In this document: positions 21,284 to 33,341 of the stretch, in pieces
Numbering within the stretch: the first letter of the stretch is position 1
Layout of the letters: each line of letters opens with the position of its first letter
NCBI GenBank assembly: GCA_035048495.1
Contig: CM068552.1
Coordinates: forward strand, 24,492,154-24,556,153
From: Euptelea pleiosperma
Taxonomy: Eukaryota; Streptophyta; Magnoliopsida; Ranunculales; Eupteleaceae
Direction: 5' to 3'
DNA length: 64,000 nt
Notes under the pieces: model-generated
Seen by the model: only the letters and a program-made list of their open reading frames with translations
The model's database searches: none
Told to the model about the DNA's origin: nothing
Translations under genes and position numbers: made by a program

Positions 21284-23753
21284 TAACTATATAACTCTGC
21301 TTAGTTTACTGCTTTTGAAGATGTCTCTAAAGTTTCTCAAGTTAGGTTGTGGGAATTGGCACTTGGTCATGTCATTAGCGGGCCTGTTTTCATTTTTTTG
21401 ACTTGAAAATTTCATTCTATTCTCTAATTTTAAGCATTGTTGGCAAGATTTTGACGTGTATTTTGGTCAGTTTCGAGTAGATCTTTGAGTTCCTCAAGTT
21501 CATTTTGTATTCAGGCGATTTTATGTAGTTTGAGCTTCAATATCTGTATTGCTGCTTTGTTTTTGCTCTATTAGGCTTTCTTTCATATTTCAGCCTGTTA
21601 AGAGTAGTCTCTGCTTAATTTTTGGATTTAAGGTAATTTTGTTTGAATGCATGGAGCTTTGTTGCATGTAAGCTATTGTACGATCTTTTGTAGTTTAAGT
21701 TTGTTTTAAGGAGGTTTGTTCTGATGTTTGGCATTTGTAAGAGGTTAAATTTGTTTTAACGTGTTTTGTTAGTTGAAGCTGTTCTGGTAGTTCTACCTAG
21801 GTGGAATTATATTTTTTTTTCATATGGCTTCATGTGTATATATGTAGGTATGTGTGTGTGTAATGTGTGAATGTGGTTTGATATGTTTCAAGGAAACACA
21901 ATTTCTGGTCGCTAGTTGTACTAGACTGCTAGCATCCTCAAGTGACAAAGGCCTGAGCAAGAATGTGGTTCTAAATTGGTAGCTCTAATAGTACGTGCAT
22001 TCCATGATCCCCCCTGTGGACCTGCCCCATCCAACTACTAGTGCATAAATGAAAATGGAGGGAAAAAAACAAAAAATTCAGCCTCATCCCTCATTGATTG
22101 GCAATAAACATTCATAACTTTCCTACACTGAAACTGGTAAATCTTGATAATGTTGATCCATTTGATCTATCAATTTTGAGGTTCCTCCAAGTAAGCTGCT
22201 TGGCCCAGTCCACTCATCCTGCCCAAGACAAACCCATGGACCTATAACTAACTAGCTAAAAACCAGCACTTGTTGGCATTGACATAGCAACGGAACATAT
22301 TAAGTTAAATTCCAAGCTCTAAAAACAGAAAAGAAACCATTTCCTTGATGATAAAACAAGAAATAAAACACACACTGAACTCGTTGTACTAGTTAGAATA
22401 AGAAAAACAAGTTAAATATTCTATATACACAGTTATGGACAAAAATAGAATAAAAAACTGCAACTCCACTAAAAACATAAAATAGAAACAACCCAATACT
22501 TCAACAAATGATGTTCTATAGTTCATGTGTGGTTCGTATTGTCGTTGTTATTGTTCAATGTGTTTTGGCGTAGATGATTCTACTACTCACTGCTACAGTG
22601 CTACCAGCTTACCAATAAAATATTCTCTTAGATGACCTCCATATCTTTGTATGGAGGTCACTCCATGTTAGTCCCTTTGAAAGTGTTCCTTATTGTTTTT
22701 ATTGCAATATAAGGTGATGGGAACTGCAGCAGACACATTGTGAAAGGCAGAATGCAGACACAATCACAATCCATTTGCCAAAGCTCCTATTTTGAAATTC
22801 TCGGGTTTTCATGACTATGGGCAAAGACTAACAAGCCAATGCCCTCTTGGTAGGGTTGTGGGGAGGTCACAGGTCTAATACAACGGGAGTATTTTAACAA
22901 ACAGCATTCAAATATATATAATACGAAGTATTATCATGAGTCAATTGAAATCATACAGTGACTTCTATCTGTTTAAACAGTTTGCAATTCAAAGCACAGT
23001 TCTGCTAAAAGAAATAGAGGATTGAAGACAAGGGCTAATAGAGAAAATGTACAAATTGAGAAATGCCAATTAACAGATAAATCACAATAAAACAGACAGT
23101 AGGTTGTTTAGATGCATGGATACACTGTCAAAATGTACAAATGGACTGGCCAGTTTTTTGCTCTTAAGGTATTGTATGAGCTTTAAAATAAGCCTGTTCT
23201 ATTAGTCCTTCTTCCACTATTACTTAATCTACTATTCCTCAATCAATTGTGCAACACACAGACTTGGTCCTTGGTCTTTGTTCTTAATTCTCAGAAAGCA
23301 GCACCTTGAAAATCAGTCATGTTTTTCAACCATTTTAGTCATATCATAAGATTTTGACATTTGAGCATTTTAACTATGGGTGAGAATCGTGCACATCGTT
23401 AACATCCTGATCCTAACAGATACGAAGGATAGCGTAGATCAGTAAGTTTCAAGTTAAGATTCTCTACTTGTGTGTGGCAATTAAAATTTCTTTTACCGGA
23501 GTTCTAGGAGTTGTTCTAACCATTGTTTTTAAACTCTAAGGCGTGAGGTGAGGCGCTTCACTAGCCAAAGCCTTGAGGCATAAGCCTCACGTGCATGCAT
23601 TTTTTAGGTAGATAAGTATTGAAAATTTTAAATATATGTAGTAAAAATTCAAAAAAAAAAAAGCATACTTCCAGTTCCAAGTTTCATATTTCCAATTCCA
23701 AGTTCCAACAAATCTAACAAAAAAGCACAACACCAATCAAACATTCAATTTTC

Positions 23754-23812
23754 AGTTGAATTATAGAATTAGGGTTAGAATTAGGGTTCCATAGTATGAG
23801 AGAGAGAGATAT

Positions 23813-23858
<46 letters not shown>

Positions 23859-24018
23859 AAGAGGGAGAAATGGATGTCTTGTGATTAATCTCACAATGAC
23901 CCCATAAATCTTATTTATAAAGGGTTACATAAAAAAAGACAAGTATACCCCTCATAAGAGGTATTTACAGAACTACCCCTATACAAGATAAATACGTATT
24001 TCTACGTATCTGATAATA
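23754..24018 (-). repeat. 3' LTR of copia C
   Basis: In element orientation it starts TATTATCAGATACGTAG and ends CTATAATTCAACT. It is 54 bp longer than its partner because of an expanded GA run (about 23798-23850), a duplicated GTTAGAATTAGG-type unit and a small insertion. Confidence 0.85.
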
Positions 24019-24025
24019 GTCCCCC

Positions 24026-27000
24026 TCAAGTTGGCGCATAGATATCTAATATCTTTCATGCCCAACTTGCATAAACATCTATGAAGTTGCCAACTGAGAA
24101 CTCTTTTGGTGAAGACATCGGCTACTTGCTCATCTGTCTTCACAAAGGGGTTACAAACCTTCTCAGATACAATCTTCTCCCGAATGAAGTGGCGATCCAC
24201 ATCAATGTGCTTGGCCCGATCATGTTGCATTGGATTGTGAGCAATGCTAATAGCCGCCTTGTTGTCATGGGTCCCACGACTGGAAAGCCAAGTTCAGCCA
24301 CCAACATCTTCAGCCAGAGTATCTCACACAAGCCATGGGTCATTGCCCTAAATTCTGCCTCTATACTGGATCTGGCAACTACTGGTTGCTTCTTGCTCCT
24401 CTAGGTAACTAGATTGCCTCCCACAAAGGTGCAATAGCCTGAGGTAGATCTCCTGTTATCCTTGGCACCAGCCCAGTCTGCATCAGTATATGACTACTCT
24501 CATGTGGCCATTCTTCTGAAAAATGAGGCCTCGGCCAGGAGTAGACTTGAGGTATCTCAATATCCTGTGAGTTGCCTCTAAGTGAACCTCTCTAGGAGAA
24601 TGCATGTACTGACTGATAACACTGACTGCATAGGCAATGTCTGGACGAGTCAAGGAGAGGTAGATCAACCTTCCAACCAATCTCTGAAAGCTCCCCACAT
24701 CCTGTAAAGGTATACTACTCGAGTCGGCCAACTAGTGATTCTGCTCTATGGAGGTCTCCACTGGCTTAGCTCCCAGCTTGCCAGAGTCCTTCAATAGATC
24801 TAGGATGTACTTTTTTTGTGAGATGAAGATCCCTTGGCTGGATCTTGCAACTTCTATGCCAAGAAAGTACTTGAGGAGTCCCAGATCTTTGGTCTCAAAC
24901 TTGCCTGCTAGATGATCCTTTAGCTTGATCACCTCATTTGCATCATTCCCTGTCAGAATGATATCGTCAACATAGACGATGAGGGCCGTAGTGCTCTTTC
25001 CTAAGTGCTTCACAAATAGGGTGTGATCGGCTTGGCTTTGAGTATATCCCAACTTCTTCACTGTTAGAGTGAACCTCTCAAACCAAGCTCTGGGGGATTG
25101 CTTAAGCTCATAGAGGGCTTTCCTCAGATGACACACCTTGCTGCTGTCCCCAGGGGGAGTGAACCCTGGAGGAGGTACCATATAGACCTCGTCATGCAGA
25201 TCACCATGAAGGAATGTATTCTTCACATCCAGCTAATGTAAAGGCCATGCTTGGTTTGCTGCTACAGACAACAAACCCTGATGGAGTTCATCTTTGCCAC
25301 AGGTGCAAAGGTTTTTACATAGTCAATCCCGTAGGTCTGAGTGTAACCTTTGGTGACCAGTTTGGCCTTGTACTTCTCTACTGACCCATCGGCCTTGTAC
25401 TTCACTGTGAACACCCATCTGCATCCAACCGGCTTCTTGCTTCTTGGCAAGTCAACAAGCTCCCAAGTTTTGCTCTTATCCAGTGCCTTCATTTCTTCTA
25501 CCACAGCACCTTTTCATTTAGGGTGTGCAAACCCTTCTGCCACGGAAGAGGGAGTGGGAATGGTGGAAACTGATGTGATAAAGGCTCTGTACGAATGTGA
25601 CAAGGCATCATAGGAAACGAAGTTGCTCAAGGGATGTTGAGTACAACTTCTGATGCCTTTTCTAATAGCAATAGGAAGATCAGAATCATCAGTAGACAAT
25701 GAATAACAGGTATTTGGAGAGATGGAGGATTACCTGGATCTGAGGAAGGAACCACTGGTCCTGGATCAGCTGTGACTGTCGCCCTTCTGTTATAGACTTT
25801 GAGCTCTTTCTGAGCTCCTGGAGCACTATCAATCACACTAGTAGTATGAGTGGGTGGAGGCCTCTCAAACTCTAGAGGAGGAGATAGGGATATAGCAGGA
25901 AGAGGAACATTCCACCTCTCTTCATTACTACTCTCCCCCTGAAGAGAGGTGGAAGAGAAAAAAGAAAGCTCCTCACGGAAGGTGACATCCATGCATACAA
26001 ACTTCTTCCCAGAGGATGGATGGTAACACTTGTACCCTTTATGGGTAGAGGAGTAACCGAGAAAGACGCACTTGAGTGCTTTGGGATCTAGTTTGGTGCG
26101 ATAAGGACCAAGGATATGTACATAACATACACACCCAAAGATGCGAGGAGGAACAAAGAAAAGAGGAGAATCAGGGGAAAGAACCTGAAGAGGAGATATA
26201 AAATTGAGAACACGAGAGGGTATTCTGTTACTCAAGTAGGCAGCCGTCAACACAGCATCTGACCAATAGGTCTTAGGGACATGAGAGCCAATCAAAAGAG
26301 ATCTAGCTATCTCAGTCAAATGTCGCATTTTTCTCTCAGCTATACCATTCTGTTGATGGGTGTAGCTGCAAGAATTTTGATGACAAATCCCATGGTCAAG
26401 AAGGTAGTGTTGAAGGCCCCCAAACATATATTCGCCACCCTGGTCAGTACGAAGAACCTTGATGGAAATACCATACTGGGTTTGGTTCATCTTATGAAAA
26501 CCCTAAAAGATAGAATGAGCTTCATCCTTGGTTTTCATGAGATAAACCCATGTACACCTAGAATGATCATCAACAAAGGAAATGAAGTAGCGGAAGCCAA
26601 AGATAGAAGTAGTTGGGGAAGGATCCCATACATCAGAATGCACAATGTCAGAACAAGTAGAACTTCTATTACCTCTGGAGGGATAATTTGATCTACAATG
26701 CTTGGAGAGCTCACATGTCTCACAGCGTAAAACAGAAAAAGAAACAGAAGTAAACAAACTAGGAAATAAAAGTTTCAAATACTGAAAAGAGACATGCCCC
26801 AGACGAGCATGCCAGTTCAAAACAACATTTATCCTACTACTACTACTACTACTAGCAGAAGACTATAGTGCTGTGGGCTCAGGAAGGTGTCCATCCAGAA
26901 GGTAGAGGCCATTAGCTTTATGTCTAGTGCCAATCGTCCTCCTTGTCTCTAGGTCCTGAAAGACACAAGGAGGGGAAAAAGTGACACTGCAGTTTAGGGT

Positions 27001-28438
27001 TTTAGTCAAAGCACTAACAGAAAGTAGTTTAGAAGTAAATCTAGGAACATGCAAAACAGAAGAAAGAAGCAATTGGGGAGAGGGAAGGATATTCCCTTTC
27101 CCAGACACAGAAGATAAAGTGCCATCAGCTGTATTCACCTTATCACGGCTAGAACAGACAGTATAACTGGAAATTAAGGAAGACATGCCCGTCATGTGTT
27201 CTGACGCCCGAGAATCAATGATCCAAGTGGGACTGGACGATGGAAGAGACATATGATGAGCAGGTCTAGGTTTACCTGATTGGGCAAAGGAGGTGGACGA
27301 TGTTGCAGAACGACCATCCAGCTGCTGAAGCAATCGTCGAAGGCCTACAAGCTCTATGGTTGAGATACCACCAGGAGGAGCTAAAGTTGGAGAGATAGTC
27401 AGAGAATGTCCAGGAGGAGCTAAAACCGAAGTATCCACGCTGGCAGTATGAGCACCAAAAGACCCTGGCTGGCTAGGGCGACTATGTAACTTCCAACATT
27501 TGGCACGCACATGCCCTAACTTGCCACAGAAATCGCACTTGGGCCTCTCTCTAGTCAAGGACTTCCCAGAAGAAGGTCGAATGGGAGCATAGGATGGAGC
27601 TGAGACAGGAATCTGATAAAATGAGCCTCTCTGAGGCTGCTGTGACTACTGAGGCTGATAAGCAGGAGAGGCGGCTAGCGCTGATCGCTCTGGAAGGAGA
27701 TGCTCACTCTGAAGAGAGATCCGCCAACTCTCTTCACTCTGAAGATAGGCGTACACCTCACTGAGAGAGGGAAGATCCACCCTGCTACTCAAGATCTGAA
27801 CACGAGCCAACTCATAAGAAGGATTGAGGCTAACAAGAAAATCAAAGATCCGGCCCTTCTCTATGTATCGACGAAAGGGGCAATCTCTGTGGGATTGAGA
27901 GGCTGATAGGAGTAATAATGATCAAGCTCCTGCCACAAGGTACGAAGAGCAGTATAGTACTGAGAAAGAGACTTCTCCCCTTGCCGGAAGTGGGAGATAG
28001 TCTGTCGTAGCTGAAATGTTCGTCCATCATTCTGTTGTTGCGAATAGGTCTTCTCAGTGATCTCCCAAATCTCTTGCGCTGTGCACATGAATAAAAAACT
28101 ATCACTGATACAGGCTCCATAGAGTTGAGGAGCCATGACATGATAAGATCATTTGTCTGCCACTATCGATAAGAGGGATCAGATCTGGGAGGCTCAACCT
28201 TATCTCCTGTAGTGTGGCCAAATTTCCCACGGCCCCCAATGAACAACCGTGCAGCCTGAACCCAACGTAAGTAGTTCTTGCCATCTAACTTCACTGAGGT
28301 GATCTACAAACTTGGGTTCTCATAGGCTAAGTGTTGCACTTTGGGGCCTCCAACTCCACTGGAGGGAACTTCTCTGCTCACTTCTGACCCGGATGGAGAA
28401 ACCAAGGAAGGTGGAGGAACCACGGGAGGATCTGCCAT
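24026..28438 (-). pseudogene. Copia C gag-pol polyprotein, degenerate
   Basis: Reading right to left from an ATG at 28438, the gag part includes KNYLRWVQAARLFIGGRG and IMSWLLNSMEP, and is interrupted by stops and a frameshift near 28125. A single zinc knuckle CDFCGKLGHVRAKC lies near 27530. The protease box reads DSRASEHMTG, with Arg for the Gly of DSG (about 27200). The pre-integrase has [11 protein letters not shown] and CETCELSKHC. The integrase has HSDVWD, RTDQGGEY and QQNGIAERKMRH. Reverse transcriptase has FLHGDLHDEVYM and YVDDIILTG (about 24960). RNase H contains RAKHIDVDRHFIREK. At least six breaks are visible between 24230 and 28130. It cannot be functional. Confidence 0.9.
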
Positions 28439-29100
28439 GAAGACTACGGCCAAAGAAACTATAGAAGTACCAGATTGAAGATTAAATCGAGATCCAGGAG
28501 ACTAAATCACCACATCAAGAGCCAAGAAACATTCGAATAGGTCCTAATAGGCATTTTAGGACTCAAATAAGCATCTCAGGAAGGCTAATGGCAGAGAACA
28601 GCAGCATAGAGATGGTTAAAAACATCCTAAAGCTACTAGAAGGCATTACAAATAGATCTGAGATCATAAGAGGAAGGATGAAGATCCAACCGATAGCCCA
28701 AATTGGCTAAAAAAGTCACCGGCGGTAACTAGTGGGTAGAAAAAAGTTCCCACAACCTTCAATCCTTCGTGGAATCACTCATGCGATATATCCACATGTT
28801 GCTGAGATTGGGGGGGACTAGATCGAAGCAACAAACCCCCCCCAAAAAGGTCATTAATGGTTAGAAAAACCCGCTGGTTCGAAAACTAAGTTTTCTTTAT
28901 TTTTCGAGGAAAATGGCTCAAAAACCCTTGAGATGGATCCCAAAAATCGTGAAAAAATATCCAAAAATCCTTAAAAAATGAGATCTAGCTAATGGTAGAG
29001 TTTGGGGAGAAAAGGAGGAGACCTGTCTGTACGATGCTGACGTTAACCTATGGCCTGGATGAAGTCAGAGAAGAAACCCTTCTATCAGCCCTGCAACCTT

Positions 29101-29112
29101 GCTCTAATACCA
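29101..29112 (-). other. Primer binding site of copia C
   Basis: The minus strand reads TGGTATTAGAGC, one base different from the canonical tRNA-Met site, directly next to the 5' LTR. Confidence 0.85.
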
Positions 29113-29323
29113 AGTTGAATTATAGAATTAGGGTTCCACAAGATGAGAGAGAGAGAGAGAGAAAGAGAGAAGAGGGAGAAATGGATGTCTTGTGATTAAT
29201 CTCACAATGACCCCATAAATCTTATTTATAAAGGGTTACATAAACAAGTATACCCCTCATAAGAGGTATTTACAGAACGATCCCTATACAAGATAAATAC
29301 GTATTTCTACGTATCTGATAACA
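29113..29323 (-). repeat. 5' LTR of copia C
   Basis: In element orientation it starts TGTTATCAGATACG and ends TATAATTCAACT (211 bp). The (GA)n tract is short here. Solo LTRs of related sequence occur at 38817-39045 and 45240-45975. Confidence 0.9.
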
Positions 29324-29328
29324 TCTTC

Positions 29329-29480
29329 TACTAAATTAAATGCATCTTCATCAATTACATGAACATCCTCTTCTTGATAGTCCAAGCTGAAATTATCCTC
29401 CTCATCAATCAATTGTAGATTAATACTCTTGCCTTCATCAATACCAGCATGCCCTAGACATAAAAAGCATTATCAATACT
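29329..29480 (-). pseudogene. Acidic C-terminal frame of the hAT element
   Basis: The minus strand reads an open acidic stretch including SINLQLIDEEDNFSLDYQEE and ending VIDEDAFNLVED. The stop codon (complement of TCA, about 23745-23747) lies on the other side of copia C, about two codons beyond the insertion point. Many plant hAT transposases end in an acidic tail, so this may be one, but no dimerisation domain is visible in the remaining sequence. It is assigned by location between hAT ends. Confidence 0.4.
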
Positions 29481-29607
29481 ATTTTAATTAAAAATAAATG
29501 AACTTAAAATTAGAAATCAATTATTCAATGATCCAATACTTTACTACTTGGTAGTTGGTGCTTACTTTGGGTCTTTTGGGTTGTGGTTTGGGATTATGAA
29601 GTCTCTC

Positions 29608-29950
29608 TTACATCCTCACGCATCCTTTTTGAGCACTAGATCTAGAGCAAACACCTCCAATATTAGTAATGGACTCTTCACCACCTTCAGTTTTAAGTTG
29701 AGTTATCGACGGAACATCAACAAGTAGACTCTCTTCCTCCAACCATTTTGTTCCAGCAGGAAGTAATGGTTCTTGTTCCTCGGTGATCCACACGCCATCA
29801 GAGTCTACGTACTCTTTTAAGATAGGATCAAAATTCGGGTTCGCTTTTCTTTCTTGTTCCTTTCCCTCAACTTCAGATTGTACATAATAAAAACAAGAGC
29901 ATTTAACCTTTGTTGCTCTGACCGGTTTCTCTTCTTTGTATGCACCTAAA
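29608..29950 (-). pseudogene. Unrecognised acidic frame inside the hAT element
   Basis: A minus-strand frame reads KEEKPVRATKVKCSCFYYVQ, then NPNFDPILKEYVDSDGVW and ITEEQEPLLPAGTKWLEEE, to a stop at 29608. Composition (charged, ordinary codon use) suggests real former coding sequence. The part further upstream (29951-30177) is Phe/Ser-rich and looks like intron or non-coding sequence. I do not recognise a family. Position inside the hAT termini suggests a transposase remnant or captured exon. Confidence 0.4.
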
Positions 29951-30809
29951 AGTAAACGTTGACAACATAAAGAAGAAGAACAAGAAGAAGAAAACGTGGG
30001 CTGAAAGTAACGTGGACAGCATAAAGAAGAAGAAAACGTAAACTGAATTTTCAGAAAACAGTAAAGGATGAGGAAGAAGAAAAATAAATAAAACGTAGAC
30101 AACATAAAAACAGAGTTGCAGAAAAAGGAACTGAATTCAAATGAAAAAAAACTGTTGCAGAAAAGCGCGAAGAGCATAAACAGAAAATAGAATTAAAAAA
30201 GAAGAAGAAGAAAAATGGGAAGTACAGAAACAAAAAGGAGAAGAGGAAGAAGGTGTACCTGTAACCATTGGATGCTAGAGGCTGGAGGGTGCTGTTGACT
30301 CGTCCATTGGCGCTGGAGGTGTTGATGTTGGAGGGCCCCTCGATGCTGGCTGACGTCAGTTGTTGGAGACTTGGAGGGCCCCTTGATTTTGCTGGCTGAG
30401 ATGAAGGGTAGAATACGAAAGGGTTTGAAGAAAATAATATAAAACTAGGTTTTTTTTTTATTATATAGCTTTTAAAAGAAGGCACAAGGTTTTTTTATTT
30501 ATAATTTGTAAGTTGTAAACTTACGTTGATAAAAAACACGTGGGCCAATTTTTTTTTTTTTTCTATTTAAGTTGCAAACAAGTGTGCCCAAAAGAAAAGC
30601 AGTTGAGGCGTAAGCCTCTTCCAAGAGGCGTTGTTGAGGCGTACACTTCAGCTTGAAGCGCACGCCTCAGCTATGCCTCTTGGATTGAGACTTATGCCTC
30701 CATTGTTTTTCTGCCTCTTCGCAGCTCCCCCAAGGTGTTTTATAAGTGCTTCGCCTTGAGGCACACCTCAAGGCGTACGCCTCACACACCTCTAAAAACA
30801 CTTCTAACC

Positions 30810-32287
30810 GAAGGCATGGACGAAGAGTTGTTGAGATTTTTATTGGACACTTTTCTGGCTCAACTAATTATTATTTTATGAGGAGTAAATATTGGAAATT
30901 GCAACAGGGAATTAGGGTGCATGCTCGACTCTTTATCACCTAGATATAGTTGGTCCAGCTTGCAGCCATATTGCAGCCATACGGTTCAAATTTTTTTGAA
31001 CTGTATATGGGCAGATAAGATTGGTGGTAAGCTTGTGTTGGGTTTCAGGGTTGTTTGGTGTTAGTTGCAACTGTTCTAACACCTATTGCGCAAGAATTGG
31101 GCTTCCTTTCTTACTTGTCATGTGAGCTTTTATGGGGATTGGTGAGGTTGATTTCTTCCAATGTTTCTTTTCAAAAGCTTCATTGGGTTTTTTAGGAAAT
31201 GGCTGTTAAACATCTATCATTCGATCTAGATATAATTATTGGCCCTCTTGAATCTAATTCCACTTGTGGAGGTTGTTACGTTAAAGTTTGGCAGTTAAGT
31301 TTGTTGGATATAATGAACTGCTTGAGCACCAACCTGGGTGCTCAAGCTATTGGAATGCCACTGAATGTTTATTCGACAGTGCTGCAATAATGTGATACAT
31401 CAATCACCTAAGAAACCTCCATGTGTTGTTTGGTGATGGTTCTACCAATGACCATTGTACTTATACATTCCCGCAACGAATTCTTTAGAAGTAGAAGGGT
31501 GTGGAATTGAGCCCATAGTAGCCTTATACCTCAGTTGGGAAGTGCATTGTGTTGAAACTATGAATTGTGAGCTTGATCACATCTTAACTACCTACAAATA
31601 CCTCAGTTGGGAATTGCATTGCGTTGAAACTTAGAATTCATCCATCCAATTTGGAACGGTCAATCTCGGCCACTACTTAATTTGGCATCTCGCTCTTTTT
31701 TTCGGCATCCTGCTCATTTTTTGACACTCAGTTTTCCACCCCACCCCCGAACTTAGAACTCTCTCTCTCTCTCTCTCTCTCAGTTCCTTCCTCGCTGTTG
31801 AAACTTCACCTCACCACGCCCTTTCTCTTTCTCTTGCCGCTACGTCTCCCAAGCGTCACCCGCTCATCTTTTTCACGTTTCCCTCTTGCACGCCTTCATT
31901 TTTATGTTTTGGGTTGATTTCCTCTCTCTCACCCTCTCCCCCCTCTCCTCTCATCACTCCCTCTTTCTCTCTCATGCGCACGCTCCTGGCCCCTAAGATC
32001 TTCGACACCGCCGCACGGTCTACATCACACCACCATCACCTCCGCCGCTGCCTCTCTCTCTACAACTCCGGCCAAAGCCTTTGCCTCTGGATCCAGTACG
32101 AACTCCAAACCCTAAACATCTGAGCTTGCATGATTGACAGCGGCCCCGCCGCTCACACAGTCTCCATTTACGTCGCTCGAGTCGATCTCAAGCCTATCAT
32201 CTTCGAGGGTTGGATGGCCAAACCAATCCCTCAATTTCGGCACTGAAATCTTCAGGGTCAGTGGAGAGGGTGATTTCGGCGTGTATG
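30810..32287. other. No recognisable gene; CT-rich leader-like stretch
   Basis: Short frames at 30746-30943 and 31199-31390 have no domains. A short duplication around TACCTCAGTTGGGAA (31527 and 31599, 72 bp apart) and a CT dinucleotide run (about 31756-31783) are present. From 31780 to 32250 the sequence is C/T-rich with small frames such as 31914-32123, resembling a promoter or 5' leader of a plant gene, but no coding exon follows. Confidence 0.45.
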
Positions 32288-32295
32288 GTTTCTAT

Positions 32296-33333
32296 CAAGG
32301 AAATAAATTTCGGTTTCGAGGTTTATTTCAACCATCCCAGAAGTGGAAATATTTCGTGGAAACAATTCGACCAGTGTGGAAATAATACATTTTTCGTTGA
32401 ATGACGGAAATAATGCGGAAATGATGGAAATATTCTGGAAATTTTTGTGGAAAGTTTGGCAAATGATAAAACAAGCATACAAATACACTCATAAGCTATC
32501 AAATCATAATATACAACCATATGTAGTGTGAAAATGAATGAGCGGTCTTTAATATGTTGAGGCAGGTATCTTCGAATTTGATAGTTAGTCAAGGTATTAT
32601 TTAATTAGATAACTATAATTTAATTGTTAATTATAAAAAAAAGTCATAAATCAAGGTATTAACAAATCCTTGTTCACTTACTATTATGCATAATTTTAGA
32701 AAACTTGTTTATTATTAACTTGCAACATTTTCTTAATTTTTTGAATGTTTAAATATTTTTTTGAAAAAAAATTTAACCCAACCAACTTGTAGAATGAGCT
32801 AAGTTATTCAACATATAACCAATTTATGCCCCATTATGGATGTTTAGGGTAAAAACCAATGAAATTGGGGTTTTCCCTAAATTTCAAAATTTTACCCTAA
32901 ACAATCTTCAATTTGTGAACAAATCCAATATAAATATATCATACATTTGATGTATTTACACCTAATCTATCTATTTGTAGCAAGAAATGATAGCATCGAA
33001 TTTTATACTTACGTCCATTTTGAATTTGAAAAAACTCTAAAATGGGATTCGATTTATGATCAATCCATCAATCAAAAAATCTTCAACGGATTGGTCTTTT
33101 TTATTAAAAAAAATATGGAAAGGGGTTAAATGGGTCAAATATGGGATTTATAGCGGTTTTAAAGCCAAATGAGATGTTTCCTACCTTCGATTGAAATGTT
33201 TCCATACATGTCGAAACATTTCGACCGAAATAATACATATTTACACTGTCAATTGATCGAAATTTACTATTCACAGGAAATATTTCGACATGAATGGAAA
33301 TATTTCGATAATTTCGCGAAATTTATTTCCTTG
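32296..33333. mobile_element. Non-autonomous hAT element, copy C
   Basis: Inverted ends are CAAGGAAATAAATTTCG on both sides, perfect over 17 bp. The flanking 8-mers are GTTTCTAT (32288-32295) and GTTTCTGG (33334-33341), six of eight identical. Terminal regions are packed with GAAATATTTCG-type motifs in both orientations (32330-32460 and 33170-33320). The middle is A/T-rich and non-coding. Confidence 0.75.
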
Positions 33334-33341
33334 GTTTCTGG

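Larger units (their letters stand above)
19321..23513. other. No recognisable gene
   Basis: About 4.2 kb of A/T-rich sequence. Only short frames occur (for example 20157-20366), without domains. It contains one pair of direct repeats (20675 and 21179, listed separately). I could not define transposon ends or exons. Confidence 0.5.
23754..29323 (-). mobile_element. Ty1/copia retrotransposon C, degenerate
   Basis: The LTRs are 23754-24018 (3') and 29113-29323 (5'), with the target duplication TTTTC (23749-23753) versus TCTTC (29324-29328), one mismatch. The primer site complement is GCTCTAATACCA (29101-29112), one base off the usual site. The polypurine tract is the complement of GTCCCCCTC (24019-24027). 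The proteins resemble copia A and B closely in gag and pol, so it is an older relative. LTR ends are TG...CT in the 5' LTR and TA...CT in the 3' LTR. Confidence 0.9.
23522..30801 (-). mobile_element. hAT transposon interrupted by copia C
   Basis: The 8-bp direct repeat TTCTAACC flanks it (23514-23521 and 30802-30809). Ends share TGTTTTTA in inverted orientation (ATTGTTTTTAAACTC on the left; GTGTTTTTAGAGGTG at the right on the opposite strand). Both subterminal regions are dense in GAGGCG/CGCCTC motifs (23540-23600 and 30600-30790), typical of hAT transposase-binding regions. Without the nested copia element it would be about 1.7 kb. Acidic minus-strand reading frames inside (29331-29480 and 29608-29950) may be transposase remnants. 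Without a recognised catalytic or dimerisation domain it is probably non-autonomous. Confidence 0.8.

Noticed and set aside
23795..23862. GA dinucleotide run as an independent microsatellite feature
   Set aside because: It is an expansion of a short GA tract belonging to the copia C LTR, present in shorter form at 29142-29166.
31914..32123. Possible first exon with a His run (SHHHHLRR)
   Set aside because: No splice donor followed by a matching exon could be supported and the frame has no recognised domain; C/T-rich sequence readily gives such frames.
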